64,000 nucleotides of DNA from JACCZX01 sp963829995. GTDB lineage: Bacteria > Pseudomonadota > Gammaproteobacteria > Burkholderiales > Burkholderiaceae_F. The notes beneath the pieces were generated by a model. The model was given only the letters and a program-made list of their open reading frames with translations. It ran no database searches and was not told the origin of the DNA. This document shows positions 16,466-25,567 of this stretch, one piece after another. Numbering within the stretch: position 1 is the stretch's first letter; every line of letters begins with the position of its first letter. The DNA is taken from NCBI GenBank assembly GCA_963829995.1, contig CAWHKW010000005.1:124001-188000 (forward strand), in the 5' to 3' direction. The position numbers and the translations under genes are program-made.

Positions 16466-16897
16466 ATGATCAACAAGCTGACGGCAATCTTATTGGCAAC
16501 GAACATGGGGGCAGCGATGGCGCAAGACGACGTGATTGGCAAGGCAGCGGCAGAAAAAGGAGCGATCAAGACCGATTCCGGCATGGTGTACCGATCGCTT
16601 ACCGAAGGCAAAGGTGCCAGCCCGAAGGCAACCGATGTCGTCCAGGTGCACTACAAGGGAACGTTTCCGGATGGAAAAGAGTTCGACAGCTCTTATAAGC
16701 GTGGCCAGCCGACCGAGTTCCCACTGAACCGCGTCATCAAGTGCTGGACCGAAGGCGTGCAGCGGATGAAAGTGGGGGGCAAGGCAAAGCTAACGTGTCC
16801 GCCGTCGCTTGCGTACGGCGACAAAGGCGCAGGCGGCGTCATTCCGCCGAACGCCACTTTGCAGTTTGAAGTCGAGCTGATTTCAATCAAGTCGTAG
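16466..16897 (+). CDS. Secreted FKBP-type peptidyl-prolyl isomerase
   Basis: 143 residues with a signal peptide (cleavage probably after AAMA, about residue 19) and one FKBP domain: VQVHYKGTFPDGKEFDSSY, then FPLNRVIKCWTEGVQRMKVGGKAKLTCPPSLAYGD split over the usual loop, and IPPNATLQFEVELISI. It should fold proteins in the periplasm. The CPPSLAYG variant has Cys where most have IP. It is the only plus-strand gene between rarA and lolA and so interrupts an otherwise minus-strand block. An in-frame ATG start is well supported. Confidence 0.93.
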   Translation: MINKLTAILLATNMGAAMAQDDVIGKAAAEKGAIKTDSGMVYRSLTEGKGASPKATDVVQVHYKGTFPDGKEFDSSYKRGQPTEFPLNRVIKCWTEGVQRMKVGGKAKLTCPPSLAYGDKGAGGVIPPNATLQFEVELISIKS

Positions 16898-16921
16898 CAG
16901 CGTTACGTTGTCCCTCGCCGG

Positions 16922-17848
16922 TCAGCCGGAAACGCTGGATTGCGTAGCCGCGGTTCGCCACTTCTTCAACAGAGTCACCACCGCGACCACGATCAGACCG
17001 GCCAGAATTCCTACGAGGCCATCGAACAGCAAGTTGCCCAGCATGGCCGTCGTGCCCGTGACGCCGTGCAACGCCGTCTCCGCGAAGTGATGCAGCGCCG
17101 GGATTCCGTGCGTGAGAATGCCGCCGCCGACCAGGAACATCGCCGCAGTGCCGGCGATCGATAAAGCCTTCATCAGCCACGGTGCCGTGACCAGTATCGC
17201 CCGGCCGAGGGACTGCAGTGCTGTCGACGCCGACCGCGTCAGCGCAAGCCCGCCATCGTCCAGTTTGACGATTCCTGCCACCAGCCCGTAGACGCCCACC
17301 GTCATCAGCAGCGAAATGCCAACCAGCACTCCGATCCGAGTGCCCAGTGACGCAGCGGCTACGGTGCCCAGCGTGATTACGATAATTTCTGCGGACAGAA
17401 TGAAGTCGGTACGGATTGCGCCCTTGATCTTGTCCCGTTCCAGCGCCACGAGATCCACGCTGGGGTCGGTCAGCGCGCGGCTGAGCTTTGCCCGATGCGC
17501 GTCGTCGCTCCCGGGGTGCAGGAACTTGTGCACCAGCTTTTCGGCGCCTTCGTAGCAGAGAAACAGGCCACCGACAATCAGCAGCGGAATGATGGCCCAA
17601 GGTGCGAACGCGCTGATGGCGAGTGCCGCCGGCACCAGGATCGCCTTGTTGCGAAGTGAACCCTTGGCGACTGCCCATACCACCGGCAGCTCGCGCTCGG
17701 CACGCACGCCGCTTACTTGCTGCGCGTTCAGCGCCAGGTCGTCGCCGAGCACACCCGCCGTTTTCCTGGTCGCTACTTTGGTCAGGGTGGCGACGTCATC
17801 CAGCACGCTGGCGATGTCGTCGATCAGGGCGAGCAGACTGGTAGCCAT
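16922..17848 (-). CDS. DUF808 (YedI-type) inner-membrane protein
   Basis: 308 residues. The opening SLLALIDDIASVLDDVATLTKVATRKTAGVLGDDLALNAQQV pattern is diagnostic of DUF808. Later blocks include AISAFAPWAIIPLLIVGGLFL and DFILSAEIIVITLGTV, with five or six membrane helices and a hydrophilic loop with HPGSDDAHR. Function is unknown in any organism to my knowledge. It sits tail to tail with the FKBP gene (24 bases between stops) and 61 bases beyond the lolA stop. Confidence 0.92.
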   Translation of the reverse strand: MATSLLALIDDIASVLDDVATLTKVATRKTAGVLGDDLALNAQQVSGVRAERELPVVWAVAKGSLRNKAILVPAALAISAFAPWAIIPLLIVGGLFLCYEGAEKLVHKFLHPGSDDAHRAKLSRALTDPSVDLVALERDKIKGAIRTDFILSAEIIVITLGTVAAASLGTRIGVLVGISLLMTVGVYGLVAGIVKLDDGGLALTRSASTALQSLGRAILVTAPWLMKALSIAGTAAMFLVGGGILTHGIPALHHFAETALHGVTGTTAMLGNLLFDGLVGILAGLIVVAVVTLLKKWRTAATQSSVSG

Positions 17849-17909
17849 CGAGTTTGGACGGAAGATGAAGCGGTAGCGCTAGCGCGGTGCGCTAGTTACT
17901 CACCAGCAA

Positions 17910-18533
17910 TCACTTGTCTTCCAAAACGTCGGCGCCCTTCGGCGGTGTGAAGCGAAACGCATCGGCATCCAACTTCGGATTGCGGTCAACTTTTGAGAAA
18001 GTCAGCTGTGTCTGTTGACCAAACCCATCGGCCAACAGCATCGCGGCCGGCAGTCCGTCGCGGAAACCGATTTCGATGCGCTCGAACGTCGTGTCTTTGG
18101 CGCGCGGCTTCGCGACGATCCATTCGAGCCCGTCGCGCGCGCCGGCGTCACTGACTTCGAACTCTTTCTCGAATTCGTTGGAGCCGAACAGGATCGACGC
18201 CGGGCTAGACGGCAACGACGCCTGCAGCTTCTTGATCGTGACCTGGTTCAGATCCTTGTCGAACAACACCAGCCGCTGGCCGTCGGCGACGATCAGTTGA
18301 TCGTACGGTTTTTGATAGACCCAGCGGAACTTCCCTGGCCGTTGGAAAACGAAGTGGCCGCTTGCCGCCGGTTGCTTCGAGGCGCCGCTGCGAGGCGTTA
18401 CTTGCTGTACGAACTCGCCGCGTGCGCTGCTGGTCTGCGTCAGGAAACTGCGCAACTGATCCAATGCGGCCGCATGCGCTTGCGCCGCGAACAGACCAGC
18501 AATTGCCACAACAACATGTACGAACTTCAACAT
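17910..18533 (-). CDS. lolA: Outer-membrane lipoprotein carrier protein LolA
   Basis: 207 residues with a signal peptide ending near AAQAHA. The mature part shows LDQLRSFLTQTSSARGEFVQQV, GHFVFQRPGKFRWVYQKPY and LVLFDKDLNQVTIKKL, the LolA beta-barrel pattern. It ferries lipoproteins across the periplasm from LolCDE to LolB. It starts nine bases after the ftsK stop, the same adjacency as in E. coli, so the two are probably co-transcribed. Confidence 0.95.
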   Translation of the reverse strand: MLKFVHVVVAIAGLFAAQAHAAALDQLRSFLTQTSSARGEFVQQVTPRSGASKQPAASGHFVFQRPGKFRWVYQKPYDQLIVADGQRLVLFDKDLNQVTIKKLQASLPSSPASILFGSNEFEKEFEVSDAGARDGLEWIVAKPRAKDTTFERIEIGFRDGLPAAMLLADGFGQQTQLTFSKVDRNPKLDADAFRFTPPKGADVLEDK

Positions 18534-18542
18534 TGATTTGCC

Positions 18543-20897
18543 TCAATTTTCGCGCGCCGGCACCAGAATGTCGCGATTGCCATTGCTCTGCATCGCAGAC
18601 ACCATGCCGGCTCGCTCCATGTCTTCCAAAAGGCGCGCCGCCCGGTTGTATCCGATACGCAGGTGCCGCTGCACCAACGAGATCGACGCCCGGCGATTTT
18701 TAAGCACGATCTCTACCGCCTGGTCGTATAACGGATCGGCTTCGTTTGCGTAGACACCGCCGCTCGCCGCTGCATCGCCATTCTCACCATTGGTTTCCGC
18801 CGCCTCGAGTAAACCCTCAACGTACTGCGGCGCGGCGCGCGACTTCAATACGTCGACCACGCGGTGCACTTCGGCGTCCGCGACAAATGCCCCGTGCACA
18901 CGCGTCGGCAAGCCGGTTCCCGGCGCCAGGTACAGCATGTCGCCCTGCCCAAGCAGCGATTCCGATCCCATCTGGTCGAGAATCGTGCGCGAATCAACGC
19001 GGCTCGAAACCTGATACGAAATTCGCGCCGGAATATTGGCCTTGATCAGGCCCGTGATGACGTCGACCGACGGCCGCTGCGTGGCGAGTATCAAGTGCAT
19101 GCCCGATGCGCGTGCCTTCTGCGCGATGCGCGCAATCAGCTCTTCGACCTTCTTGCTCGACACCATCATCAGGTCGGCCAGCTCGTCGATCACGACGACG
19201 ATCATCGGCAGCGTGTCGAGCGGCTCGGGTTCGGCCGGCGTCAATGAGAATGGGTTGCCGATGAACTCGCCCTTGCCGCGCGCGTCGGCAATTTTCTGGT
19301 TGTAGCTCGTCAGGCTGCGCACGCCGAGCTTGCTCATCAGGCGATAACGCTTGTCCATCTCAGCGACGCACCACTGCAAGGCGTTGCCCGCTTCGCGCAT
19401 GTCGGTCACGACCGGCGCGAGCAGATGTGGAATGCCCTCGTACACCGAAAGCTCCAGCATCTTCGGGTCGATCAGGATCATGCGCACCTGCGACGGATCG
19501 GCCTTGTAAAGGATCGACAAAATCATTGCGTTGATACCGACCGACTTGCCGGAACCAGTCGTACCGGCCACCAGCAGGTGCGGCATGCGTGCAAGATCCA
19601 CGACCACCGGCTTGCCCGAGATGTCCTTGCCGAGTCCGAGGGTCAGCAACGAATGGCTCTCGTTGTAGATAACCGAACCAAGAATCTCGGACAGTTTCAC
19701 CACCTGCCGGCGCGGGTTCGGCAGCTCGAGTCCCATCAGGTTCTTGCCGGGAATCGTTTCGACAACCCGAATCGATACCAGCGACAAGGCACGCGCCAGG
19801 TCTTTCGCAAGATTGACGATCTGACTTCCCTTGACGCCGACCGCAGGCTCGATCTCGTAGCGCGTGATCACCGGTCCCGGATACGCGGCGATGACCGCCG
19901 CCTCGACATTGAAGTCGCGCAGCTTCTTTTCGATCAGGCGCGAGGTGAACTCGAGCGTTTCGGTCGAGATCGCTTCGACGTTCGGCGCTGGTTCGTCGAG
20001 CAGGTCCAATGGCGGCAAGCGCGCGTCTGCCATCTCGGCGAACAGCGGCACCTGCTTTTCCTTCTGCTTGCGCTCCGACGGCTTCACATGCGCCGGCGTG
20101 CGCTCGATATGAACCGGCGGTGCCTCATCGATGCGCTCGCGTTCATCGCTCAACGCTGCTTCGCGTACCTTGGCCGCGGCTTCGCCGATCGCGCGATCTT
20201 CGGCCTCCTCGCGCTTGCGGCGCGCACGTCGCGAGAAGCCCTCCAGAAATCCCCCAAACCGCTCGGCCACTGCAAGCCACGAGAAATCCAGAAACAGCGA
20301 CAGCCCGATCGCGATCGCAACCAGCATGATTACAGTCGCGCCGGTAAAACCGACGTCCGCCGTCAGAAACTGCGCCACACCATGACCAATGATGCCGCCC
20401 GGCACATCGGGCAGCGCGATACCGTGCGAATGAAAGCGAAGCGCCTCAAGGCCGGCCGCGCCAAACAGCAAAAGTACGAAGCCAATGCCGTGCGCATACG
20501 CAGGCAGGTCATCGTTCAACGGATCACCACTCGCCGTCCGATGCAGTTTGCGAAATCCTCGCACCACCGTAACGGCCAAACCGAGCACGAGCAGGTACGC
20601 GCACACACCGAACTGCAGCAGCGCAATGTCGGCCACCCAGGCACCGAAACGGCCCCCGACGTTCTGCACGCCAGTAGGACCCGCACTATGGGAGAAGGCG
20701 GGATCGGCACTGCTGAAGCTGGCGAGCACCGCGAACAACCCGACCGCGGCGACGGCGCCAACGATCCAACCGGCTTCGGACAGCAGCCGCCCGAAGCGAT
20801 CGTCGCCTTCCGACCTAGGTGCGGCGTCGCGCGGACGCCTCCATACGCCATCAGCTGCGCGTTGCGCGCCGCTATCCACTTTCGCCTTGGCCGCCAT
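18543..20897 (-). CDS. ftsK: DNA translocase FtsK
   Basis: 784 residues. N-terminal membrane helices (about residues 30-200) are followed by a charged linker. The motor has VAGTTGSGKSVGINAMIL (Walker A, near residue 447), MILIDPKMLELSVYEGIPHL and VVIDELADLMM (Walker B). The C-terminal gamma winged helix (ADPLYDQAVEIVLKNRRASI, then HLRIGYNRAARLLEDMERAG) reads KOPS sites. It moves chromosome ends at the division septum and activates XerCD. The linker is short compared with E. coli FtsK, as usual in betaproteobacteria. It is transcribed with lolA. Confidence 0.97.
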   Translation of the reverse strand: MAAKAKVDSGAQRAADGVWRRPRDAAPRSEGDDRFGRLLSEAGWIVGAVAAVGLFAVLASFSSADPAFSHSAGPTGVQNVGGRFGAWVADIALLQFGVCAYLLVLGLAVTVVRGFRKLHRTASGDPLNDDLPAYAHGIGFVLLLFGAAGLEALRFHSHGIALPDVPGGIIGHGVAQFLTADVGFTGATVIMLVAIAIGLSLFLDFSWLAVAERFGGFLEGFSRRARRKREEAEDRAIGEAAAKVREAALSDERERIDEAPPVHIERTPAHVKPSERKQKEKQVPLFAEMADARLPPLDLLDEPAPNVEAISTETLEFTSRLIEKKLRDFNVEAAVIAAYPGPVITRYEIEPAVGVKGSQIVNLAKDLARALSLVSIRVVETIPGKNLMGLELPNPRRQVVKLSEILGSVIYNESHSLLTLGLGKDISGKPVVVDLARMPHLLVAGTTGSGKSVGINAMILSILYKADPSQVRMILIDPKMLELSVYEGIPHLLAPVVTDMREAGNALQWCVAEMDKRYRLMSKLGVRSLTSYNQKIADARGKGEFIGNPFSLTPAEPEPLDTLPMIVVVIDELADLMMVSSKKVEELIARIAQKARASGMHLILATQRPSVDVITGLIKANIPARISYQVSSRVDSRTILDQMGSESLLGQGDMLYLAPGTGLPTRVHGAFVADAEVHRVVDVLKSRAAPQYVEGLLEAAETNGENGDAAASGGVYANEADPLYDQAVEIVLKNRRASISLVQRHLRIGYNRAARLLEDMERAGMVSAMQSNGNRDILVPAREN

Positions 20898-21019
20898 TCG
20901 AGCGATTATAGGTTCCGGGGTCAGGAAGATTCGTCGCCGCTACCGGGGTTTGACGCCGTGGAGTTAGCGGTTCATCGGCGGGCGTTGCGATGCGGCGCCG
21001 CACCGAGCAAAATGAGGTC

Positions 21020-22162
21020 ATGAACGCTCAGCTCCCGGTCCCTGCGCTAGGCCCTTCCGACAGCTCATCGCGCACGATCGCCGGTACCGCTTTCACGCGC
21101 GTGTGGAATCTGAAATCGATCGCGATCGTGTTTTATTTCTGCTTGCTGTTGATACTCGGGCGGTACATCACGGGCCTGTATTACGAGACGCTGGACGAGT
21201 GGGTGTTTAACCTCGCGCGCGGTGTGCGGCAAACGATGATCAGCGGGCTGCTATTGCTGCTCGCGATTGCGCTGACAGAAGCATTTGCCGCCGCCAGGGC
21301 TCTTTCGCCGCGGCGCGCGCTCACCCTGGGGGTGCTTACTTCGGCGGTTGCTGCGGCAATCAGTGTTCCGGCGCGCCTGGTCGTGGCGGGGTTTCCGATC
21401 GTCGAACGGCTCACCGAACACCCCGGTTTCTTCGTTTCGACGTTTACCTTGTGGACCGCGCTGGGGGCTCTGGGGTATTGGTTTTTCAGTTCTATGCGCG
21501 CTGACCAGGAGGCACGCGGCCGTCTCGCCGATGCCGAGTGTCGCCAGCAGGCGCTGCAGGCGCAGATGTGCGAAGCGCAGTTGACCGCACTGCAGGCGCA
21601 GATCGAGCCGCACTTCTTGTTCAACACGCTGGCCAACGTGAAGCGGCTGTACGAAACGGCGCCCGATCAGGGTCGCGAGATGCTTGCCAGCCTGATCAAC
21701 TACCTGCGCGCTGCGTTGCCTGCGATGCGCGAGTCTGGCTCGACGCTGGCACGTGAGCTCGAGCTCGCGCGCTCGTTCCTGACCATTTTGAAGATGCGAA
21801 TGCGCGAACGGCTGGACTTTTCGATCGCTCATGATCCCGCGCTTGCCAACGCACGGGTGCCGCCGATGGTGCTGCCGACGCTGGTAGAAAACGCAATCAA
21901 GCATGGGCTGTCGCCACTGCCCGAGGGCGGCCGAATCGATATAAATGCGCGGCGCGAGGGCGATGATTTGTTGGTCGAAGTGCGAGACAACGGCGCGGGC
22001 TTTACCGGCAGCACGGGCGCTGGCGTCGGTCTGGCAAACACGCGTTCGCGACTTAGTGCGCTGTACGGTGCGCGCGCCAGAATGACGCTGACCGCCGGCG
22101 CGCCGCGCGGCGTCACGGCATCGATCCGTTTGCCGGTTGAGTGGGAGGCAACGGCCGTATGA
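21020..22162 (+). CDS. LytS-type membrane sensor histidine kinase
   Basis: 380 residues from the ATG at 21020 (gaggtc just before it). Four hydrophobic segments lie in residues 30-160, then a coiled stretch leads into the His_kinase domain. There QAQIEPHFLFNTLANVKRL carries the phospho-accepting His (residue 198), and the ATPase has VENAIKHG (N box) and VEVRDNGAGF (G box). All catalytic landmarks are intact. Its stop overlaps the next start (ATGA), so it is translationally coupled to a degenerate paralogue and then to a LytTR regulator. It is divergent from ftsK. The signal is unknown. Confidence 0.9.
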   Translation: MNAQLPVPALGPSDSSSRTIAGTAFTRVWNLKSIAIVFYFCLLLILGRYITGLYYETLDEWVFNLARGVRQTMISGLLLLLAIALTEAFAAARALSPRRALTLGVLTSAVAAAISVPARLVVAGFPIVERLTEHPGFFVSTFTLWTALGALGYWFFSSMRADQEARGRLADAECRQQALQAQMCEAQLTALQAQIEPHFLFNTLANVKRLYETAPDQGREMLASLINYLRAALPAMRESGSTLARELELARSFLTILKMRMRERLDFSIAHDPALANARVPPMVLPTLVENAIKHGLSPLPEGGRIDINARREGDDLLVEVRDNGAGFTGSTGAGVGLANTRSRLSALYGARARMTLTAGAPRGVTASIRLPVEWEATAV

Positions 22163-23292
22163 ACGCGGTAACGATCAACACGAGTCAGGCGCTTCCGGCG
22201 CCGGTACCGTTGGCCACGCGTTATCGCTCGATACGCGTGACGTGGGGCCACGTGGTGGCGGTGTTGTTCGCGACTCTGGTGACGTCGATTCTCGATTTAG
22301 CGTATTTGTTCGACAAGCTGGGCAAGCCGGGCATTTGGCGCGCCATCGCGTTCGAACCGTTCGTATCGCTGCTGATTTTCACGTCTGCGTTGCTGGCCTG
22401 GCTGGTCTTCGCGGCGGAGCCAAGCGAGCGCACCCGCTGGGGAAGGCTGTTCGCAGCGTCGATCGTCAGCGCCGCCGTGACCGCCGCCATCACGATGCCG
22501 ATTGGAAGTGCCCTAGGCATCGACGAGGTGTGGCAGGCATTGATGGAGAAGACAAAGCCGCTGCCGCCGGACTGGCTGCGGTTCATTGGCAGCACGGCGC
22601 ACCTTTCGATCTATGCGTTTTTGTTCATTGCGGCCGCGCAGAACCTGCGCCAGCGCTCCGCGACGCAGCGCGCGGTGCTCGCGGCGCAGCGCGCACAGGC
22701 CACGATCGCACGTGAGGTTCTGGAAGCGCGGCTGATCGCGATGCAGGCGCAGGTTGAGCCTCAATTCCTGTTCGATTCGCTGGTCGATATTGAAACGCTG
22801 TATCGCCGGAACGCGCCGCAGGCGGCGCAGGATCTCGACCGGTTGATCACCTATCTGCGCGTGGCTTTGCCCCGCATGCGAGAGGCCGGTTCGACGATCG
22901 AGGCCGAGATCGACCTGGTCAAGGCCTACTTGGCCGTCGTGACTTCTTTGCACGCCGGGCGTCCCGCGCTTCACGTGACCCTGCCCGACGACTGTCGCAC
23001 TGCGCGCTTTTATCCGATGCTGTTCCTGCCGCTGGTGCAACGCGCCGTCAGGCAACCGTCGGGCGAGCCGCCGGCGTCGATCAGAATCGGCATTAGCCGG
23101 GTCGGCAATCAAGTGGTAACCGTGCTGCGTTTCGACCATCCTGCCGGCTGTGCGGACGACGCCGAGCTCACGCGCGTGCGTGAACGCCTTGCCGGCCTGT
23201 ATGGCGGCGCCGCGTCGCTGCAATGCGAAGAGCACGCCGCGACGGTGCAGCTGACGATGCGCGTGCCGGCGGCCTCCGGTCCGGAGTCGTGA
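22159..23292 (+). CDS. Degenerate LytS-type kinase (probable pseudokinase)
   Basis: 377 residues, a paralogue of the gene before it: four membrane segments, then AMQAQVEPQFLFDSLVDIETL. The histidine of the usual EPHFLFN is Gln (residue 202) and the following Asn is Asp. The ATP site is also eroded: the N box reads LVQRAVRQP instead of VENAIKHG, and the G box DxGxGF is replaced by RFDHPAGC. The frame is open and full length, so this is a kept protein rather than debris. A sensor or allosteric partner of the active kinase is inferred. Start ATGA and end GTGA both overlap the neighbours. Confidence 0.85.
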   Translation: MNAVTINTSQALPAPVPLATRYRSIRVTWGHVVAVLFATLVTSILDLAYLFDKLGKPGIWRAIAFEPFVSLLIFTSALLAWLVFAAEPSERTRWGRLFAASIVSAAVTAAITMPIGSALGIDEVWQALMEKTKPLPPDWLRFIGSTAHLSIYAFLFIAAAQNLRQRSATQRAVLAAQRAQATIAREVLEARLIAMQAQVEPQFLFDSLVDIETLYRRNAPQAAQDLDRLITYLRVALPRMREAGSTIEAEIDLVKAYLAVVTSLHAGRPALHVTLPDDCRTARFYPMLFLPLVQRAVRQPSGEPPASIRIGISRVGNQVVTVLRFDHPAGCADDAELTRVRERLAGLYGGAASLQCEEHAATVQLTMRVPAASGPES

Positions 23293-24044
23293 ATAGTCCG
23301 ACTGCGATCGTCGCCGAGGACGAAGCGACGCTGCGCCATCAGCTGGTCGAGCAACTCGGACAGCTGTGGCCCGAGCTCACGATCATCGGTGAGGCCGGCG
23401 ATGGTGTGCAGGCGCTACGGTTACTTGACGAGCATCGCCCCGACGTGTTGTTCCTCGACATTCAGATGCCGGGCGCGACCGGTCTCGAGGTCGCCCGCCA
23501 GGCGAGTGGTCGCTGCCATGTGGTATTCGTCACCGCGTACGACCAACACGCCGTGGCTGCGTTTGATCAAGGCGCCGTTGACTATGTACTGAAGCCGGTG
23601 TCGGCCGCGCGTTTGTTCACGGCCGTGTCGCGTGTCAAGGCGCGGCTGGGAACGCCGCCGGCGGTGCTCGACGTCGCGCTCGAGAAAATCAGCGCGAATG
23701 CGCAGTCGTCATCGAAGCAGTATCTGCGCTGGATCAATGCATCGGTCGGACAAAGCCTGAAGCTGATTACCGTCGATGAAATCAGCTACTTTCAGGCCGA
23801 CAACAAGTACACGCGCGTAGTCACCGGCGAGGGCGAAGCGCTGATTCGAAAACCCCTGAAGGAGCTGGTCGACGAGCTCGATCCGAACCAGTTTTGGCAG
23901 ATCCATCGTTCCACGCTGGTCAATGCAACGTCTATCGCCGGCGTGGCGCGCGATTTCCGCGGACGAATGCTGGTAAAGCTAAAGACTCGTGTTGAAACCC
24001 TGCTCGTTTCTGACAGCTATACGCACTTGTTCCGGCAGATGTGA
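23289..24044 (+). CDS. LytTR-family response regulator
   Basis: 251 residues from a GTG that overlaps the stop of the pseudokinase gene (GTGA). The receiver domain has VAEDEATLRHQLVEQL, the phospho-acceptor Asp57 in VLFLDIQMPGATGLEV and the switch Lys in DYVLKPVSAARL. The C-terminal LytTR DNA-binding domain shows DEISYFQADNKYTRVVT and QIHRSTLVNATSIAGV. It is the natural output of the two preceding kinase-like proteins. Its targets are unknown; the two small membrane genes just downstream are candidates. Confidence 0.93.
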   Translation: MNSPTAIVAEDEATLRHQLVEQLGQLWPELTIIGEAGDGVQALRLLDEHRPDVLFLDIQMPGATGLEVARQASGRCHVVFVTAYDQHAVAAFDQGAVDYVLKPVSAARLFTAVSRVKARLGTPPAVLDVALEKISANAQSSSKQYLRWINASVGQSLKLITVDEISYFQADNKYTRVVTGEGEALIRKPLKELVDELDPNQFWQIHRSTLVNATSIAGVARDFRGRMLVKLKTRVETLLVSDSYTHLFRQM

Positions 24045-24151
24045 GCCGATTTCATTAACGCCAAATCACGCAGGAAATCGGGCGCTCCAAACACCTTCAA
24101 CATCGGCCGTGAACCGTAGAGTTTGCGTCTCGAATTAGTGTGGAGCGAGCC

Positions 24152-24271
24152 GTGGGTTCTTCGATACTCTTCTTTCTAGCCGGCGTGGTTGCCGTTGGAA
24201 TTGCCGGGGCGGTTTACACCGTCAACCGCCCTCAGGCGGACTATCAAGATCGCGACGACACAGGCGAATGA
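24152..24271 (+). CDS. Micro-membrane protein (39 aa), unknown
   Basis: A 39-residue frame with one membrane helix (ILFFLAGVVAVGIAGAVYTV) and a polar, acidic tail (YQDRDDTGE). The GTG start has ggag at six-base spacing. Its TGA overlaps the ATG of the next small gene (ATGA), and such coupling argues that both are translated. It lies about 110 bases after the LytTR regulator gene. No family recognised. A GTG 12 bases upstream, in frame, is an alternative. Confidence 0.5.
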   Translation: MGSSILFFLAGVVAVGIAGAVYTVNRPQADYQDRDDTGE

Positions 24272-24477
24272 AGGCGGCGCTGATTATCGGCGGCCTTGGC
24301 CTTGTGCTGGTGATCACACCGGCTCTGCGAGCTCTTCGCTCGCGGTCGGGTTCCAGAGTGAGCGATGAGGAGTACTTCGCGGCTGCTCGCAAGCGCGCGA
24401 TTAGCCATCGGCTTGCCAAATCGGCATCGAGTCAGGCCGAGCGTCAAGTAAGCGGCAACCAGCAAGAGGCCCGCTAG
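24268..24477 (+). CDS. Small single-helix membrane protein (69 aa), unknown
   Basis: 69 residues: an N-terminal helix (AALIIGGLGLVLVITPAL), then a basic RALRSRSGSR segment that would sit in the cytoplasm, and a soluble, Ala/Gln-rich tail (DEEYFAAARKRAISHRL). Its start overlaps the stop of the 39-residue gene, so the pair is translationally coupled. It ends 80 bases before trxB. I do not recognise the family. The segment near DEEYFAAARKRAI could be an amphipathic helix. Confidence 0.55.
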   Translation: MKAALIIGGLGLVLVITPALRALRSRSGSRVSDEEYFAAARKRAISHRLAKSASSQAERQVSGNQQEAR

Positions 24478-24556
24478 TCCGAATCCTGTCTTCATTTCAG
24501 CCGAAGCGTCCCAATATAATTGCCTCGAACCGGCGAAGGGGAATCTGCTGAGCACT

Positions 24557-25543
24557 ATGACGAAAACCAAACACGCACGCGTGCTTATCCTGGGTTCGGG
24601 CCCGGCCGGGTATACCGCCGCCGTTTATGCCGCACGTGCCAATCTGAAGCCGGTGTTGGTGACCGGTCTGGCGCAAGGCGGGCAGCTGATGACGACGACC
24701 GATGTCGACAACTGGCCAGCCGATGCGCAAGGCGTGCAGGGCCCCGAACTGATGACGCGTTTTCTGGCGCACGCCGAACGCTTCAACACCGAGGTGATTT
24801 TCGATCATATTCATACCGCGAAGCTCGACGAACGCCCGTTGCGCCTGATCGGCGACTCCTCCGAATACACGTGCGATGCGTTGATCATCGCCACCGGAGC
24901 GAGCGCGATGTATCTGGGCTTGCCATCGGAGCAGGCGTTTATGGGCAAGGGCGTGTCGGGCTGCGCTACGTGCGACGGGTTTTTTTACAAGAATCAGGAT
25001 GTGGCAGTCGTTGGCGGCGGCAACACCGCCGTCGAAGAAGCGCTTTACTTGACCAATATCGCCAAGAAAGTGACGCTGATCCATCGGCGCGACAAGTTTC
25101 GCGCCGAGCCGATCAACGTCGATCACTTGATGCAGAAGGTCAAGGAAGGCAAGGTTGAGATGAAAACGTTCAACGTGCTGGACGAAGTGCTGGGCAACGA
25201 CTCCGGCGTGAATGCGGTGCGCATCAAGAACACTCAGACCGGTGCGACCGAGAAGATTGCGCTGCAAGGCGTTTTCATCGCGATCGGGCACCGGCCGAAC
25301 ACTGAAATTTTCGCCGGCCAGTTGGACATGACAAACGGCTACATCATCACCAAGACCGGGCTCGCCGGAATGGCGACCGCGACCAGCGTCCCAGGGGTGT
25401 TTGCCGCGGGCGACGTGCAGGATCACGTGTATCGCCAGGCAATTACCAGCGCCGGCACCGGTTGCATGGCGGCGCTCGACGCTCAAAAGTATCTGGAGAA
25501 CCTGGAAGCTGTCGCTCCGGCCCCAGAAGCACTAGCCGCTTAA
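24557..25543 (+). CDS. trxB: Thioredoxin-disulfide reductase
   Basis: 328 residues. FAD-binding ILGSGPAGYTAAVYAARANL at the start, the redox-active CATC pair at residues 136-139 within GVSGCATCDGFFY, the NADPH site VVGGGNTAVEEALYL and the C-terminal VFAAGDVQDHVYRQAITSAG FAD block. It reduces thioredoxin with NADPH. Full length, no defects seen. The closeness of trxB to ftsK is also known from other proteobacteria. Confidence 0.97.
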   Translation: MTKTKHARVLILGSGPAGYTAAVYAARANLKPVLVTGLAQGGQLMTTTDVDNWPADAQGVQGPELMTRFLAHAERFNTEVIFDHIHTAKLDERPLRLIGDSSEYTCDALIIATGASAMYLGLPSEQAFMGKGVSGCATCDGFFYKNQDVAVVGGGNTAVEEALYLTNIAKKVTLIHRRDKFRAEPINVDHLMQKVKEGKVEMKTFNVLDEVLGNDSGVNAVRIKNTQTGATEKIALQGVFIAIGHRPNTEIFAGQLDMTNGYIITKTGLAGMATATSVPGVFAAGDVQDHVYRQAITSAGTGCMAALDAQKYLENLEAVAPAPEALAA

Positions 25544-25567
25544 CGCACACCACGGCACTCACGGTGT

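Noticed and set aside
19425..21023. Plus-strand 532-codon frame opposite ftsK
   Set aside because: Antisense shadow of ftsK without a family pattern or ribosome site.
22159..23292. Second kinase as a decayed pseudogene
   Set aside because: The frame is uninterrupted over 377 codons and coupled at both ends, which argues for a maintained degenerate kinase.
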